Shown here: piece after piece, positions 1 through 7,247 of the stretch | Numbering within the stretch: position 1 is the first letter of the stretch | Layout of the letters: each line of letters begins with the position of its first letter | NCBI GenBank assembly: GCA_003149735.1 | Contig: QANA01000063.1 | Span: 1-9,500 of the forward strand | Origin: Clostridiales bacterium | GTDB taxonomy: Bacteria; Bacillota_A; Clostridia; Christensenellales; Christensenellaceae | Direction of reading: 5' to 3' | DNA length: 9,500 nucleotides | Program-made: the position numbers and the translations under genes | The notes under the pieces: model-generated | Databases searched by the model: none | Told to the model about the DNA's origin: nothing | Seen by the model: only the letters and a program-made list of their open reading frames with translations

Positions 1-563
1 GCTTCCTGATATCCGGCACGCAGCGTATTGCAGTTGATATAGCCGCAGTAGTCCTCGGTAAAATACTCCGTGTCGCCGCGGTTATTACCGTAAATCTCTA
101 CACTGGAAAGCAGCAGGAGCCGCCCATGTCCTTGGCGCGCCATGTACGACAGCAGATTATTGATGCCGAACACATTGGATAAAACGGTGTTTACCGGCTC
201 CTGGGCATAAGCCACAGGATGGGTGGTACTGGCGGCGTGAATGTAGTAATCCGGCTGCAGCGGCAGCGCAGGAAGCTCCTGTGCCACATCGCAGGCCAGA
301 AAACGGAGTCGCTCACTGTCCTGCCACGCCGCAAAGCGCTGCTCTGCGGTGTGCCGGCTGCGGGCGAGCGCGATGACGGTGGTCTGCCGTGCTGCGGGGA
401 GCTGACGGTTGCGTGTCATGAGTACATCCACCAGAAAACTGCCGATCATGCCGGTGGCGCCGGTCAACAGAATGGTTTTGCCGTCCAACTGCTGCAGAAG
501 CTGCGTTTCGCCGATAAAACGTGCCAGCAGGCGCTGGTACTCTCTTTGCTCGGTGATGGTCAT
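1..563 (-). CDS. UXS-like extended SDR (NAD-dependent epimerase/dehydratase), N-terminal part
   Basis: This reading frame is open from an ATG at 563 to the window edge, about 188 residues without a stop, so the 3' end is missing. I translated it directly. The Rossmann motif TGATGMIG is at residues 34-41, followed by HAAS at 109-112 and SSVEIYG at 153-159. The stretch YINCNTLRAGYQEA at the edge resembles the segment around the catalytic Tyr-x-x-x-Lys of UDP-glucuronate decarboxylase-like extended SDRs; the Lys would lie just outside the window. These proteins oxidise, reduce, epimerise or decarboxylate nucleotide-bound or phosphorylated sugars with NAD(P). The gene starts 13 bases after the cytidylyltransferase with an AAGGGG ribosome site, so the two probably act in one pathway, for instance making the polyol or sugar that is joined to CDP. 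The exact substrate cannot be told. It is not an obvious TarJ, which belongs to a different dehydrogenase family. Confidence 0.88.
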   Translation of the reverse strand, partial: MTITEQREYQRLLARFIGETQLLQQLDGKTILLTGATGMIGSFLVDVLMTRNRQLPAARQTTVIALARSRHTAEQRFAAWQDSERLRFLACDVAQELPALPLQPDYYIHAASTTHPVAYAQEPVNTVLSNVFGINNLLSYMARQGHGRLLLLSSVEIYGNNRGDTEYFTEDYCGYINCNTLRAGYQE

Positions 564-569
564 AAGTTA

Positions 570-575
570 CCCCTT
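570..575 (-). promoter_or_regulatory. Ribosome binding site of the SDR gene
   Basis: AAGGGG on the minus strand lies six bases before the ATG at 563, in the 13-base gap after the cytidylyltransferase stop. It fixes the SDR start and indicates co-translation from the same message. Confidence 0.6.
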
Positions 576-576
576 G

Positions 577-1293
577 TTATTTCAGTATGCTGTTTTTTTC
601 CATGTCCAGGTAGGCACGAAACAGCGCAAAATCATCTTTTGTGGTGAGCTTGATATTTTTTTCGGAGCCGGCCGCAAAGTACAGCCGGTGACCCAGCTCT
701 ACCATCAGCGTGTTGGCGTAGGTGGCCGACTGGATGCCGACGCCCGTTGCAAACGCCTCTCGATATGCATCCGCAATGATACCGTAGCGGTACGCCTGCG
801 GTGTGGACACTCTGCGCAGGGTGTCACGCGGGATGTATTTCGTGGTGGTGAACTCATCGTCCTTTACGAATATCTGCTCGTTATACGGCAGCGAAGTGAC
901 GCCGTTTCCGTACTGGCGGCATTTCACGATCACATCGTCCAGAACAAAATTCTCTACCATGGGGCGTATACCGTCATGGATGACAAGAATATCCTCCGCG
1001 CCGCAGACATCAGACAGATTTTCGATGCCGTTGCGAATGGATTCTTGTGCTGTACTGCCGCCGGAAATGACCCACTTCAGCTTGTCAATACCAAACTGCT
1101 TGGCGTTTGCCCACAGTACCTCGTGCCAGCCGTCAAGGCAAACGACCTCAATGGCGTCGATCTGGGGATTGCGCTGAAACCCCTCTAATGTATAGATGAT
1201 GACCGGCTTATCGTGTATGTGCAGGAACTGCTTGGGAATGTCCTGCTGCATGCGCTGTCCGCTGCCGCCGGCAATGATCAATGCTACGTTCAT
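577..1293 (-). CDS. tarI: TarI/IspD-family cytidylyltransferase
   Basis: A 238-residue nucleotidyltransferase of the IspD/TarI family, which joins CMP from CTP to a sugar or polyol phosphate and releases pyrophosphate. From the chosen start the sequence opens MNVALIIAGGSGQRM and reaches IPKQF, the CTP-binding loop with its Arg and Lys. HDGIRP in the middle is closer to the HDGVRP of TarI (ribitol-5-phosphate cytidylyltransferase) than to the HDAARP of true MEP-pathway IspD. RRVSTPQAY corresponds to the QTPQ region. Length fits the family. The start at 1293 is preferred over an ATG ten codons upstream because it has GGAGG six bases before it and overlaps the upstream stop as ATGA. Its place between a TagF-like transferase and an SDR supports a CDP-polyol or CDP-sugar for a surface polymer. 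The product may be CDP-ribitol or another CDP-linked unit, so the symbol is a family label. Confidence 0.85.
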   Translation of the reverse strand: MNVALIIAGGSGQRMQQDIPKQFLHIHDKPVIIYTLEGFQRNPQIDAIEVVCLDGWHEVLWANAKQFGIDKLKWVISGGSTAQESIRNGIENLSDVCGAEDILVIHDGIRPMVENFVLDDVIVKCRQYGNGVTSLPYNEQIFVKDDEFTTTKYIPRDTLRRVSTPQAYRYGIIADAYREAFATGVGIQSATYANTLMVELGHRLYFAAGSEKNIKLTTKDDFALFRAYLDMEKNSILK

Positions 1294-3941
1294 ATGGTTC
1301 CTCCATTCTCCCCATCTGTACAAATTGTTTCTTCCAGGAGGGAAATGATTGTCTGTGCTCCGTGGGGATAATTAAACTTCAGATGCGTCCTCGAAAACTG
1401 CTGTCTTTTTTCTTTCAATGGATCATTTCCTTTGAGAACAACATTTTCGATAAAATTACAAATGTCTGCCTCACAGAAAGCTTTATAATAATGTGCCATG
1501 CACGCCTCGCCCATTGGCAAAAGCACCTTCCTAACCTGTTTGTCTGCCTTTAGCATATAACAACAAGGTTTCTCTGTGAAAAGGTACTCTCCAATATATG
1601 AGCCGCAGTCATGGATCATAGCATCACTATCTGCAAAAAGTTGCAAATAATCCCCACTATCATCATATCTGCAATTTGGACTTTCCTTAATACGTATAAT
1701 ATATGTATCAATCTGCTCACGTGTCCATGTGTGTTTTTCCAGCAGATTGTTAAAAAGAAGTGGATGAGGGCGAAACACAAAATCAATTTCCGGATAATGG
1801 CTTGGAAGCTCTGCAAAAAAATCGCTATACATCAAAAAATTGGAAATATCAAGTTCCTTCCATCCCATAACTGTATGGTGTGGCGCGATAATGATCATTT
1901 TCCGCTCATGTGGTACCGTGCTAAAATCGGCCAATCGATCCATCTTGATGTAACCGGTGATAAGTGCGTTTCTTCCTTTGATAGCTTGTTGCTTCACCAA
2001 ATCAGCATAGTTTTCCGGCGAGTCGATGCACACCTTCCAAATGGCGCTATATATATCCATTTTCACAATATTCCGCCCAAACTTAAGAGAAAAGAATCCA
2101 TAATTTATATAGATAGTCAGCACATTCTTGTCCCTAAAATATCGTTCATAGTGATACGGATGCGCCATCTTCTCATAAGGATTATTAAAGAAAACCACAG
2201 GATAATTCTCACCGAGTTCAAGGTACGACTGCTGCTCTTCATCAAATCCGTGAAGAACCCTATCCCCATACATTGCAGTCAAATCTGCATAGCTTTTGCG
2301 GTAGGTGTTAATTTTGTGTTCCAACGAGCGTTGCATATCCGGCGAAACAATAATATAGGGATCAAATCTTTCACTGTGAAGCATTTTTTCAAACACCGGT
2401 TCACTTGGAAACGTGGTGCTGTAAATGACAATGAATGCAACTGGTATCTTTTCTCTTTGATAGCGCTCTTTGATGGCCTCAATTTTGGCCGGAAAAAGAT
2501 CCTGAAGCTGTGCTGCCTGACGACACCACTGACTCCATTTTACTTTTTTTCGAACGCGATTTTCGGCCTTTCGCCAAATAGTACCGACAAGATAAAAGTC
2601 CTTTGCTGCCAGTCTAAAGAGACTCCTTAACGGTGTAAACAGATAGTGCGACCCGACCTTTATTGCATACCGAATACGTTGCGCAGGTGTTTTGCCTAAA
2701 AAAGCATTTACCTTTCCCATAAATGCAGAATACGCAAAGTAGTCTCGTTTTGCGGGCCACCGTAGACGCTGATAACATTTCAATGCATGAAGCTGCTTCC
2801 GAATAATGGGGAAATCGAAACAGCCCTGTGCAGATAGTTCGCTTTTTTCAATGCATCGCAACAGTTTTCCCGCACTCTTGCCTACATCAAATGTATCGTG
2901 GCAGAAATAATAGCAACGTCTTCCAATCTCTTTTTTCCCATTTTTTGCATAAATGTCTTCAATGATCTTTTCTATAGAGTGTGTCGTAAGATTAAGTTGC
3001 TCAATCTCCTGAGGGTGCCAACCCAGCGAATATGAATCTGTATCATATAGATAAACGTATTGATTGTTTTTAAATTGCTTTGATGCGGCGGGGGCGATTA
3101 CTACCGGTAAGCTAAGGTTTGCGCAGTCCAATGCAGCAATACCCATAGTGACCATAAGATCAATATTTTCTTGAATATACACGTCCCGCACACTCCCCAT
3201 GAGGAAGGACGTGAAAATAAATCGAATTCGCGGCGTGTAATCCGAAATGCGAATCAGATTCCGGCAATTACCATCACCAATGATATGAACGTCAATTGGT
3301 ATATCGCCCGGAAGCCTTTTCAGGTTATCTAATAGATTAACAAGTGCGTAAGTTTTGTCAGAATCCAGTCGCCCGAGCCACCCGATGCTAACCCGTCCGC
3401 TGCTTGGTTCCTTCAATTGGCAAAAGCTCTGCGGTGGATCAGAAGAAAATACAGGAATATATTTATTGGGGAAAGGTTCACTGGCCAATCGGTCCGCAGT
3501 TATTTTGCAACTTTTATCCATAAAGGCAAGTGCTTTAGTCTGCTGAAAAAACGGGATAAGCTTCTCGCATGCCTGCCATTTTCGGGGGAACTGATTTTCC
3601 AGAAAAGCTATCATTTCTGGGTGCCAATCAAAAAGCAATAGGTGTCCGGTTTGGATCCCCTGCATACGTGTTAGAAACACCAGCAAATAATTTGCGGGTA
3701 CAACAAAATCCGCACCTGCGAAATCTTCAAAAACCTTATCGGCAACGTCACAACAATGAACAGCGCTTCCCTCGCAGCGTGCTTCCAGTTCCTGGTTTTT
3801 GTGATTGACATACCACACTTCATCGTAGACGCCCAACTCAGCGATTTTCTTTGCAATCTCAATCAAAAAAATACTGCTGCCACCAATCCGCTGCTTTTTT
3901 TCAAAAAATAGGACCAATTTTTTAGATTTTCGTCCTTCCAT
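1290..3941 (-). CDS. Two-domain transferase: GT4-like N-terminus and TagB/TagF-like C-terminus
   Basis: An 883-residue protein with two GT-B-like halves. Residues about 5-365 look like a GT4-type glycosyltransferase: GWLGRLDSDK at 187-196, HIIGDG at 219-224, and AALDCANLSLPVVIAP at 269-284, which resembles the nucleotide-sugar site, although the usual EX7E pair is degenerate (Asp 271 in place of the second Glu). Residues about 380-500 are rich in Lys, Arg and aromatics with no clear membrane span, and may hold the protein to the inner membrane face. Residues about 500-870 resemble the CDP-glycerol:poly(glycerophosphate) glycerophosphotransferase family: APHHT at 686-690, FRPHP at 723-727, and DYLQLFADSDAMIHDCGSY at 764-782. 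Such domains move a polyol phosphate from a CDP carrier to a lipid-linked polymer. The ATG has AGAGGA eight bases upstream. The gene overlaps the cytidylyltransferase, a likely source of its CDP donor. It is clearly more AT-rich than rmlB and the qdt genes. Acceptor and exact donor are unknown; one domain may be inactive. Confidence 0.85.
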   Translation of the reverse strand: MEGRKSKKLVLFFEKKQRIGGSSIFLIEIAKKIAELGVYDEVWYVNHKNQELEARCEGSAVHCCDVADKVFEDFAGADFVVPANYLLVFLTRMQGIQTGHLLLFDWHPEMIAFLENQFPRKWQACEKLIPFFQQTKALAFMDKSCKITADRLASEPFPNKYIPVFSSDPPQSFCQLKEPSSGRVSIGWLGRLDSDKTYALVNLLDNLKRLPGDIPIDVHIIGDGNCRNLIRISDYTPRIRFIFTSFLMGSVRDVYIQENIDLMVTMGIAALDCANLSLPVVIAPAASKQFKNNQYVYLYDTDSYSLGWHPQEIEQLNLTTHSIEKIIEDIYAKNGKKEIGRRCYYFCHDTFDVGKSAGKLLRCIEKSELSAQGCFDFPIIRKQLHALKCYQRLRWPAKRDYFAYSAFMGKVNAFLGKTPAQRIRYAIKVGSHYLFTPLRSLFRLAAKDFYLVGTIWRKAENRVRKKVKWSQWCRQAAQLQDLFPAKIEAIKERYQREKIPVAFIVIYSTTFPSEPVFEKMLHSERFDPYIIVSPDMQRSLEHKINTYRKSYADLTAMYGDRVLHGFDEEQQSYLELGENYPVVFFNNPYEKMAHPYHYERYFRDKNVLTIYINYGFFSLKFGRNIVKMDIYSAIWKVCIDSPENYADLVKQQAIKGRNALITGYIKMDRLADFSTVPHERKMIIIAPHHTVMGWKELDISNFLMYSDFFAELPSHYPEIDFVFRPHPLLFNNLLEKHTWTREQIDTYIIRIKESPNCRYDDSGDYLQLFADSDAMIHDCGSYIGEYLFTEKPCCYMLKADKQVRKVLLPMGEACMAHYYKAFCEADICNFIENVVLKGNDPLKEKRQQFSRTHLKFNYPHGAQTIISLLEETICTDGENGGTI
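1300..1304 (-). promoter_or_regulatory. Ribosome binding site deciding the cytidylyltransferase start
   Basis: GGAGG on the minus strand lies six bases before the ATG at 1293. It sits inside the last codons of the 883-residue transferase, whose TGA shares two bases with this ATG (ATGA overlap). This favours the start at 1293 over the upstream ATG at 1323 and implies translational coupling. Confidence 0.7.
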
Positions 3942-4010
3942 GTATGGATTCCTCTCTTTTTATCAATCGTTTTTCACTTCGTGTTCGGGACTTCCTCCAC
4001 TTGCCAACAA
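3942..4010 (-). other. 69-base spacer between the acetyltransferase and the two-domain transferase
   Basis: One of the two longest non-coding gaps in the run. I see no convincing paired -35/-10 boxes and no hairpin followed by a T run. The only recognisable element is AGAGGA at 3950-3955, the likely ribosome site of the following gene. The gap also marks the point where base composition changes from GC-richer to AT-richer. Confidence 0.5.
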
Positions 4011-4802
4011 TCAATTCCACGCCTCATACCCGACGCCTTCCCACGGCATACCTCTTTCAAAATGAAAACGCCACGGATAGGCCGGACGCCCAGCATCGTC
4101 CTTGATGTCCCGCACGCTGCCATGTGGCTTTGCAGGATTGCCAAACACAACTGTCTCCATTGGGACATCTTTCGTAACCACAGAGGCAGCCCCTACCAAT
4201 GCATCCTGGCCAATATGTACACCCGGCAGTACCACCGTTCCGGTAGCCACCACCGCAAACGGGCCAATCTCTACGCCCAGCATCTTCATAGAAGGGGGTT
4301 GTGGATCATTTGTCAGCACGACATAAGGAAATAGCCACGCAAAACGACGTACGATGCTCCGCTGACCAACATGCACGTTACTGTGAATATGCACATAATC
4401 TTCCAGTGTACAATATCCCTGTATATCGGAAAGTGTACCAACGCTGACGTGGTCACCGATTCTTGTGTGTTCACGAATCGTCACACGGTGTCCTGACTGA
4501 AAACTCGTGCCGATGGTCGTATCGCCATATATAATGGTTTCGCTGCGGATCAGTGCGTTTTCTCCAATGGCCAAAGGGTGCTCACCGTTATGAAGTTCGC
4601 GGTAGAAATCTTGCAAATACTCCCCAAGGATACAGCGGGCACCTATGCGGGAATTGTTGCCGATCCGCACGTTATCCCGGATGATGCACCCGCGGTCTAT
4701 CCAGACGCCGTCCCCAATCACAACATTTTCACCGATAGTCACGCCGTCAAGGATAGTGGCTGTCGGTGCGATCTGCGCCGTTTTGCTGATAGTGCTACAC
4801 AT
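4011..4802 (-). CDS. qdtC: QdtC-like dTDP-3-amino-3,6-dideoxyhexose N-acetyltransferase
   Basis: A 263-residue left-handed beta-helix acyltransferase. Hexapeptide repeats run through most of the chain, for example TILDGVTIGENVVIGDGV at 16-33, NVRIGNNSRIGARCILG at 44-60, RIGDHVSVGTLSDI at 114-127 and VVLPGVHIGQDALVGA at 190-205. VFGNPAKP at 219-226 is the usual end of the helix. The C-terminal tail (PWRFHFERGMPW, 243-254) follows. The expected reaction is acetyl transfer from acetyl-CoA to the 3-amino group of the dTDP-3-amino-3,6-dideoxy sugar, giving the Qui3NAc or Fuc3NAc donor; the active unit of the family is a trimer in the cytosol. It lies 18 bases after the aminotransferase that would make its substrate. 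The ribosome site is weak (GGGG eight bases before the ATG). Substrate assignment rests on the neighbours; hexapeptide transferases also acetylate other sugars. Confidence 0.82.
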   Translation of the reverse strand: MCSTISKTAQIAPTATILDGVTIGENVVIGDGVWIDRGCIIRDNVRIGNNSRIGARCILGEYLQDFYRELHNGEHPLAIGENALIRSETIIYGDTTIGTSFQSGHRVTIREHTRIGDHVSVGTLSDIQGYCTLEDYVHIHSNVHVGQRSIVRRFAWLFPYVVLTNDPQPPSMKMLGVEIGPFAVVATGTVVLPGVHIGQDALVGAASVVTKDVPMETVVFGNPAKPHGSVRDIKDDAGRPAYPWRFHFERGMPWEGVGYEAWN

Positions 4803-4820
4803 ACGCTTTTCCCCGTACCC

Positions 4821-5915
4821 TCAGAATTCATTCACCGCGTCGATCACATACTGGATCTGCTCATCCGTCATGCCGTAAAACATGGGCAGACTCAATTCCT
4901 GTGCAGCGTTCTGTTCCGCTACCGGGAAATCTCCCTTCTGATAGCCCAAGTCGCGATAAGCATCATGCAGATGCATTGCCACCGGATAATGGCACTGATG
5001 TCCTACACCTTTTTCATCCAAATGTGCGGTCAGCGCGTTACGTTCCTCCACCAGCAGCGCAAAAATATGCCACGCATGGGTACCCGCCGGATTGCGCTCC
5101 GGCAGTTTGACGGAAGGATTGGTAATCTCCGCCAAGTAGCGGGATGCAATGCGCTCCCGGTCTGCCAGCCATTTATTCAAATACTTCAGCTTCACATCCA
5201 GTAGCGCAGCCTGCACCGTGTCCATGCGGGAATTCACGCCCTTGCACTCGTGGATATACTTCTTGCGGGAGCCGTAGTTTCCGTAGGCTCTGATTTTGTC
5301 CGCCAGAACAGGGTCATTGGTGCAGACAGCACCGCTGTCACCCAGCGCGCCGAGATTCTTGCCGGGATAAAAACTAAATTCGGAGGCAAACCCCAATGAG
5401 CCCGCCTTCTTGCCGCGATACAGTGCGCCGTGACACTGAGCGGCATCCTCAAAAAGCATGAGTCCACGCTTTTCCGCTATGGCGGCAACTTCCGCCCAGC
5501 GCCCCACCTGCCCATACAGGTGTACCATTATGATCGCCTTTGTCTTTTCGGTAATGGCAGCCTCCAGTTTGTTGGGATCCAGTCCGTAGTAGTGCGGCTC
5601 AATGTCCACATATACAGGGGTAGCTCCCGCGTAGGTCACAGCCAACGCTGTTGCGATATAGGTCTGTGCCGGTACGATCACCTCGTCACCGGGGCCAATC
5701 CCGGCGGCGACCAGCATCATATGCAGACCGTCCAAGCCGTTGCCGCAGGCTACGCAGTGCCGCGCACCCACATAGGCGGCAAAATGCTCTTCAAAACGTT
5801 CGCACGGCTCACCGCCAATGAACCAGCCCTTATCATAGACATCTTCAAACGTCGTCAGCATTTCCTGCCGGATCTCGCTGTGCATCGGCGTAAAATCACC
5901 AAACGGTATCTTCAT
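4821..5915 (-). CDS. qdtB: QdtB-like dTDP-3-keto-6-deoxyhexose aminotransferase (DegT/DnrJ/EryC1/StrS)
   Basis: A 364-residue PLP-dependent sugar aminotransferase, full length for the DegT/DnrJ/EryC1/StrS family. CGNGLDGL at 57-64 matches the phosphate-binding region. [10 protein letters not shown] at 155-164 holds the Asp (157) that contacts the pyridine nitrogen. [16 protein letters not shown] at 181-196 carries the Schiff-base Lys (186). [20 protein letters not shown] at 213-232 and [10 protein letters not shown] at 280-289 are also typical. The expected reaction moves an amino group, usually from glutamate, to C3 of the keto-sugar made by the ketoisomerase upstream. The start overlaps the ketoisomerase stop as ATGA, with GAGGG nine bases before it, so the two are translationally coupled. 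The family sequence alone does not separate QdtB from FdtB or related 3-aminotransferases; the ketoisomerase residues favour QdtB. Confidence 0.9.
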   Translation of the reverse strand: MKIPFGDFTPMHSEIRQEMLTTFEDVYDKGWFIGGEPCERFEEHFAAYVGARHCVACGNGLDGLHMMLVAAGIGPGDEVIVPAQTYIATALAVTYAGATPVYVDIEPHYYGLDPNKLEAAITEKTKAIIMVHLYGQVGRWAEVAAIAEKRGLMLFEDAAQCHGALYRGKKAGSLGFASEFSFYPGKNLGALGDSGAVCTNDPVLADKIRAYGNYGSRKKYIHECKGVNSRMDTVQAALLDVKLKYLNKWLADRERIASRYLAEITNPSVKLPERNPAGTHAWHIFALLVEERNALTAHLDEKGVGHQCHYPVAMHLHDAYRDLGYQKGDFPVAEQNAAQELSLPMFYGMTDEQIQYVIDAVNEF

Positions 5916-6340
5916 TTCTGTACGCCCTCTCTTTTGAAATACTCTTCCGCCTCTTGCAGATACTGCCCATAATCGCGGATATAGTCAGCCTCTGTATAGC
6001 GCCGTGATGCCAGCACCAGAAGAACTGCCCCCTCCGTAAAATCGTACATCTCTCGCCAGATCATATGACCGATACACAGTCCCTTAGAGGGGTCATCCAG
6101 CGTCACGATCTCCTCCGCAGTCGGCGTCTTCATCCGTATCTTGACGCTGCCGTTGACACACAACAGCACCTGCTCCAGATCGCGGTGGGAGTGAAACCCA
6201 CGAGTGACGCCCTTCGGCACACCCGTTATGTAATAGACTCGCTGCACGTCAAAAGGAATGTCCTTCCCTCCCTCAATGGCATTGAGTTGTCCGTATTCAC
6301 CTGCGAATGCAGGCATTTGTATCATTTTGCAATTTACCAT
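5912..6340 (-). CDS. qdtA: QdtA-like dTDP-4-keto-6-deoxyglucose 3,4-ketoisomerase (cupin)
   Basis: A 142-residue single-domain cupin of the FdtA/QdtA (WxcM-like) family, which converts dTDP-4-keto-6-deoxyglucose to the 3-keto isomer. [20 protein letters not shown] leads into GFHSHR at 48-53, whose two His (50, 52) are the expected active-site pair. [12 protein letters not shown] at 57-68, [12 protein letters not shown] at 87-98 and LLVLASRRY at 107-115 complete the fold. From memory of published work, product stereochemistry depends on positions Tyr17 and Arg97 of QdtA, which are Arg and His in FdtA. Here Tyr16 and Arg96 occupy the matching places, which favours the gluco product and hence Qui3N. 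The start at 6340 is chosen because its A is also the last base of the preceding TAA (TAATG), and because the family begins about here; an upstream in-frame ATG at 6394 would add 18 residues inside the glycosyltransferase gene. The ribosome site is weak, so coupling is likely. Confidence 0.88.
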   Translation of the reverse strand: MVNCKMIQMPAFAGEYGQLNAIEGGKDIPFDVQRVYYITGVPKGVTRGFHSHRDLEQVLLCVNGSVKIRMKTPTAEEIVTLDDPSKGLCIGHMIWREMYDFTEGAVLLVLASRRYTEADYIRDYGQYLQEAEEYFKREGVQK

Positions 6341-7131
6341 TATGTCCACTCTATCATCTTTCTGGCAATCACGCCGCCGTGTTGGAATATCCACTTAAGA
6401 CGCGACCAAAAGCCGCGCCGCTCGAAACGCAGTTCATAAATAGCTGCCTTGTCCTCGCACCTACGCCGGATGGAAAAGCAGTCTTTTTCAGGCAACTTCT
6501 CTAAATGAGGAAGTATCTCCCGGCGCATCGTTTCGATCAGATCCCACTGATACGTCCGATTCCGGACCGCGCTCGACCAACTGACGCCGCCGTGATGCAG
6601 AACGGAGACTTCTGCACAAAACTCCGGCGTAACGCCGAATCGTATCTGCTTCAAAAAGGTCGGCCAATCCTCTACCAGCCGATACGCTTCATCAAAACCA
6701 CCTAACTCCTCCAGTAATACCCGCCTATGCAGATTCCCTGCGGAGGGAAGAATGCATCTCATGCACAGCTTTTCATTTAGGACAACGGCGGTCTTTCCAG
6801 GCAGGCTTTCTATATCCGCTAGGCTGAATTTACCTGTACGATGGAGTGCCTCGTCACATAACTCTGTGCGTGAAACGATCCATGGTTTCGCCGTATCTGA
6901 GACAACTGCAGATAGTTTTTCTAAAGTCCTTGCTTCCGCAAGTACATCATCCGCCGTCAAGAGCATCACCCATTGTCCTGTTGCTTCTCTCAAGGCAATA
7001 TTCAGATTGCGGACTGTCCCCATATTTTGAGGGTGGCTGATAATCCTCGCGCTACAACCCTCCGACAGCCGCTCTCGAATTTGCAGCTCTAACGCCACCG
7101 GGTCAAAACCGGCTGTACCATCGTCGCACAC
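6340..7131 (-). CDS. Family-2 glycosyltransferase, N-terminally truncated open frame
   Basis: A 263-codon frame that can start only at a GTG inside the first GT-A core motif (IVCDDGT), so the first beta strand of the nucleotide-binding fold is absent. The rest is well preserved: NMGTVRNLNIAL at 36-47, LLTADD at 57-62 as the DxD-like metal site, GGFDEAYRLVEDWPTF at 144-159 with the ED pair expected to hold the catalytic base, and LHHGGVSW at 178-185. A basic C-terminal tail follows. It shares its layout and the EDWP region with the glycosyltransferase just upstream, so the two look like paralogues. The missing N-terminus can be read in the same frame upstream (SIVIPSYYSDKIL) but is cut off by a TAG. 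As written, the product is probably inactive. The original role would be to add a sugar, perhaps the dTDP-amino sugar, to a lipid-linked oligosaccharide. Confidence 0.75.
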   Translation of the reverse strand: MCDDGTAGFDPVALELQIRERLSEGCSARIISHPQNMGTVRNLNIALREATGQWVMLLTADDVLAEARTLEKLSAVVSDTAKPWIVSRTELCDEALHRTGKFSLADIESLPGKTAVVLNEKLCMRCILPSAGNLHRRVLLEELGGFDEAYRLVEDWPTFLKQIRFGVTPEFCAEVSVLHHGGVSWSSAVRNRTYQWDLIETMRREILPHLEKLPEKDCFSIRRRCEDKAAIYELRFERRGFWSRLKWIFQHGGVIARKMIEWT

Positions 7132-7231
7132 GATCAGCTGCCAGCTGTGAAAGATCTGCTCTAATATGCTGTCAAGCGTTTTCTACAGAATTTTGTCGCT
7201 GTAATAAGAGGGGATAACAATGGAAAGGCAT
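7132..7231 (-). pseudogene. Disrupted 5' end of the second family-2 glycosyltransferase
   Basis: The apparent start is the ATG at 7229-7231, with AGGA nine bases upstream. Read directly, it gives only 19 codons and a TGA. Removing one C from the CC pair at 7227-7228 puts it in frame with LSIVIPSYYSDKIL, the classic first strand of a GT2 domain. The same frame then meets TAG at 7183-7185 and continues KTLDSILEQIF and SWQLIVCDDGT into the downstream open frame. Upstream, this frame is closed by another TAG at 7243-7245, and between the two TAG codons it has no ATG, GTG or TTG. So two lesions, a frameshift and a nonsense codon, lie 42 to 45 bases apart. They may be real decay or assembly errors. 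Confidence 0.72.
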
Positions 7232-7247
7232 GGATGTTTATCCTACA

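Noticed and set aside
577..1293. Housekeeping IspD of the MEP isoprenoid pathway
   Set aside because: HDGIRP in place of HDAARP, and the position in a surface-polymer operon next to a TagF-like gene, favour a TarI-type role. This is not absolute, as the families intergrade.
1611..2630. A 339-codon open frame on the plus strand
   Set aside because: It is opposite the TagF-like half of the 883-residue protein, has no recognisable motif, and breaks the otherwise all-minus operon.
3942..4010. Internal promoter before the two-domain transferase (a GATAAA-like -10 box was noticed)
   Set aside because: No acceptable -35 box lies about 17 bases upstream, so I do not call a promoter.
6341..6394. Longer start for the ketoisomerase at 6394
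   Set aside because: The extra 18 residues (MDIPTRRRDCQ...) lie inside the glycosyltransferase gene and do not resemble the family. The ATG at 6340 overlaps the preceding stop as TAATG and gives the family length.
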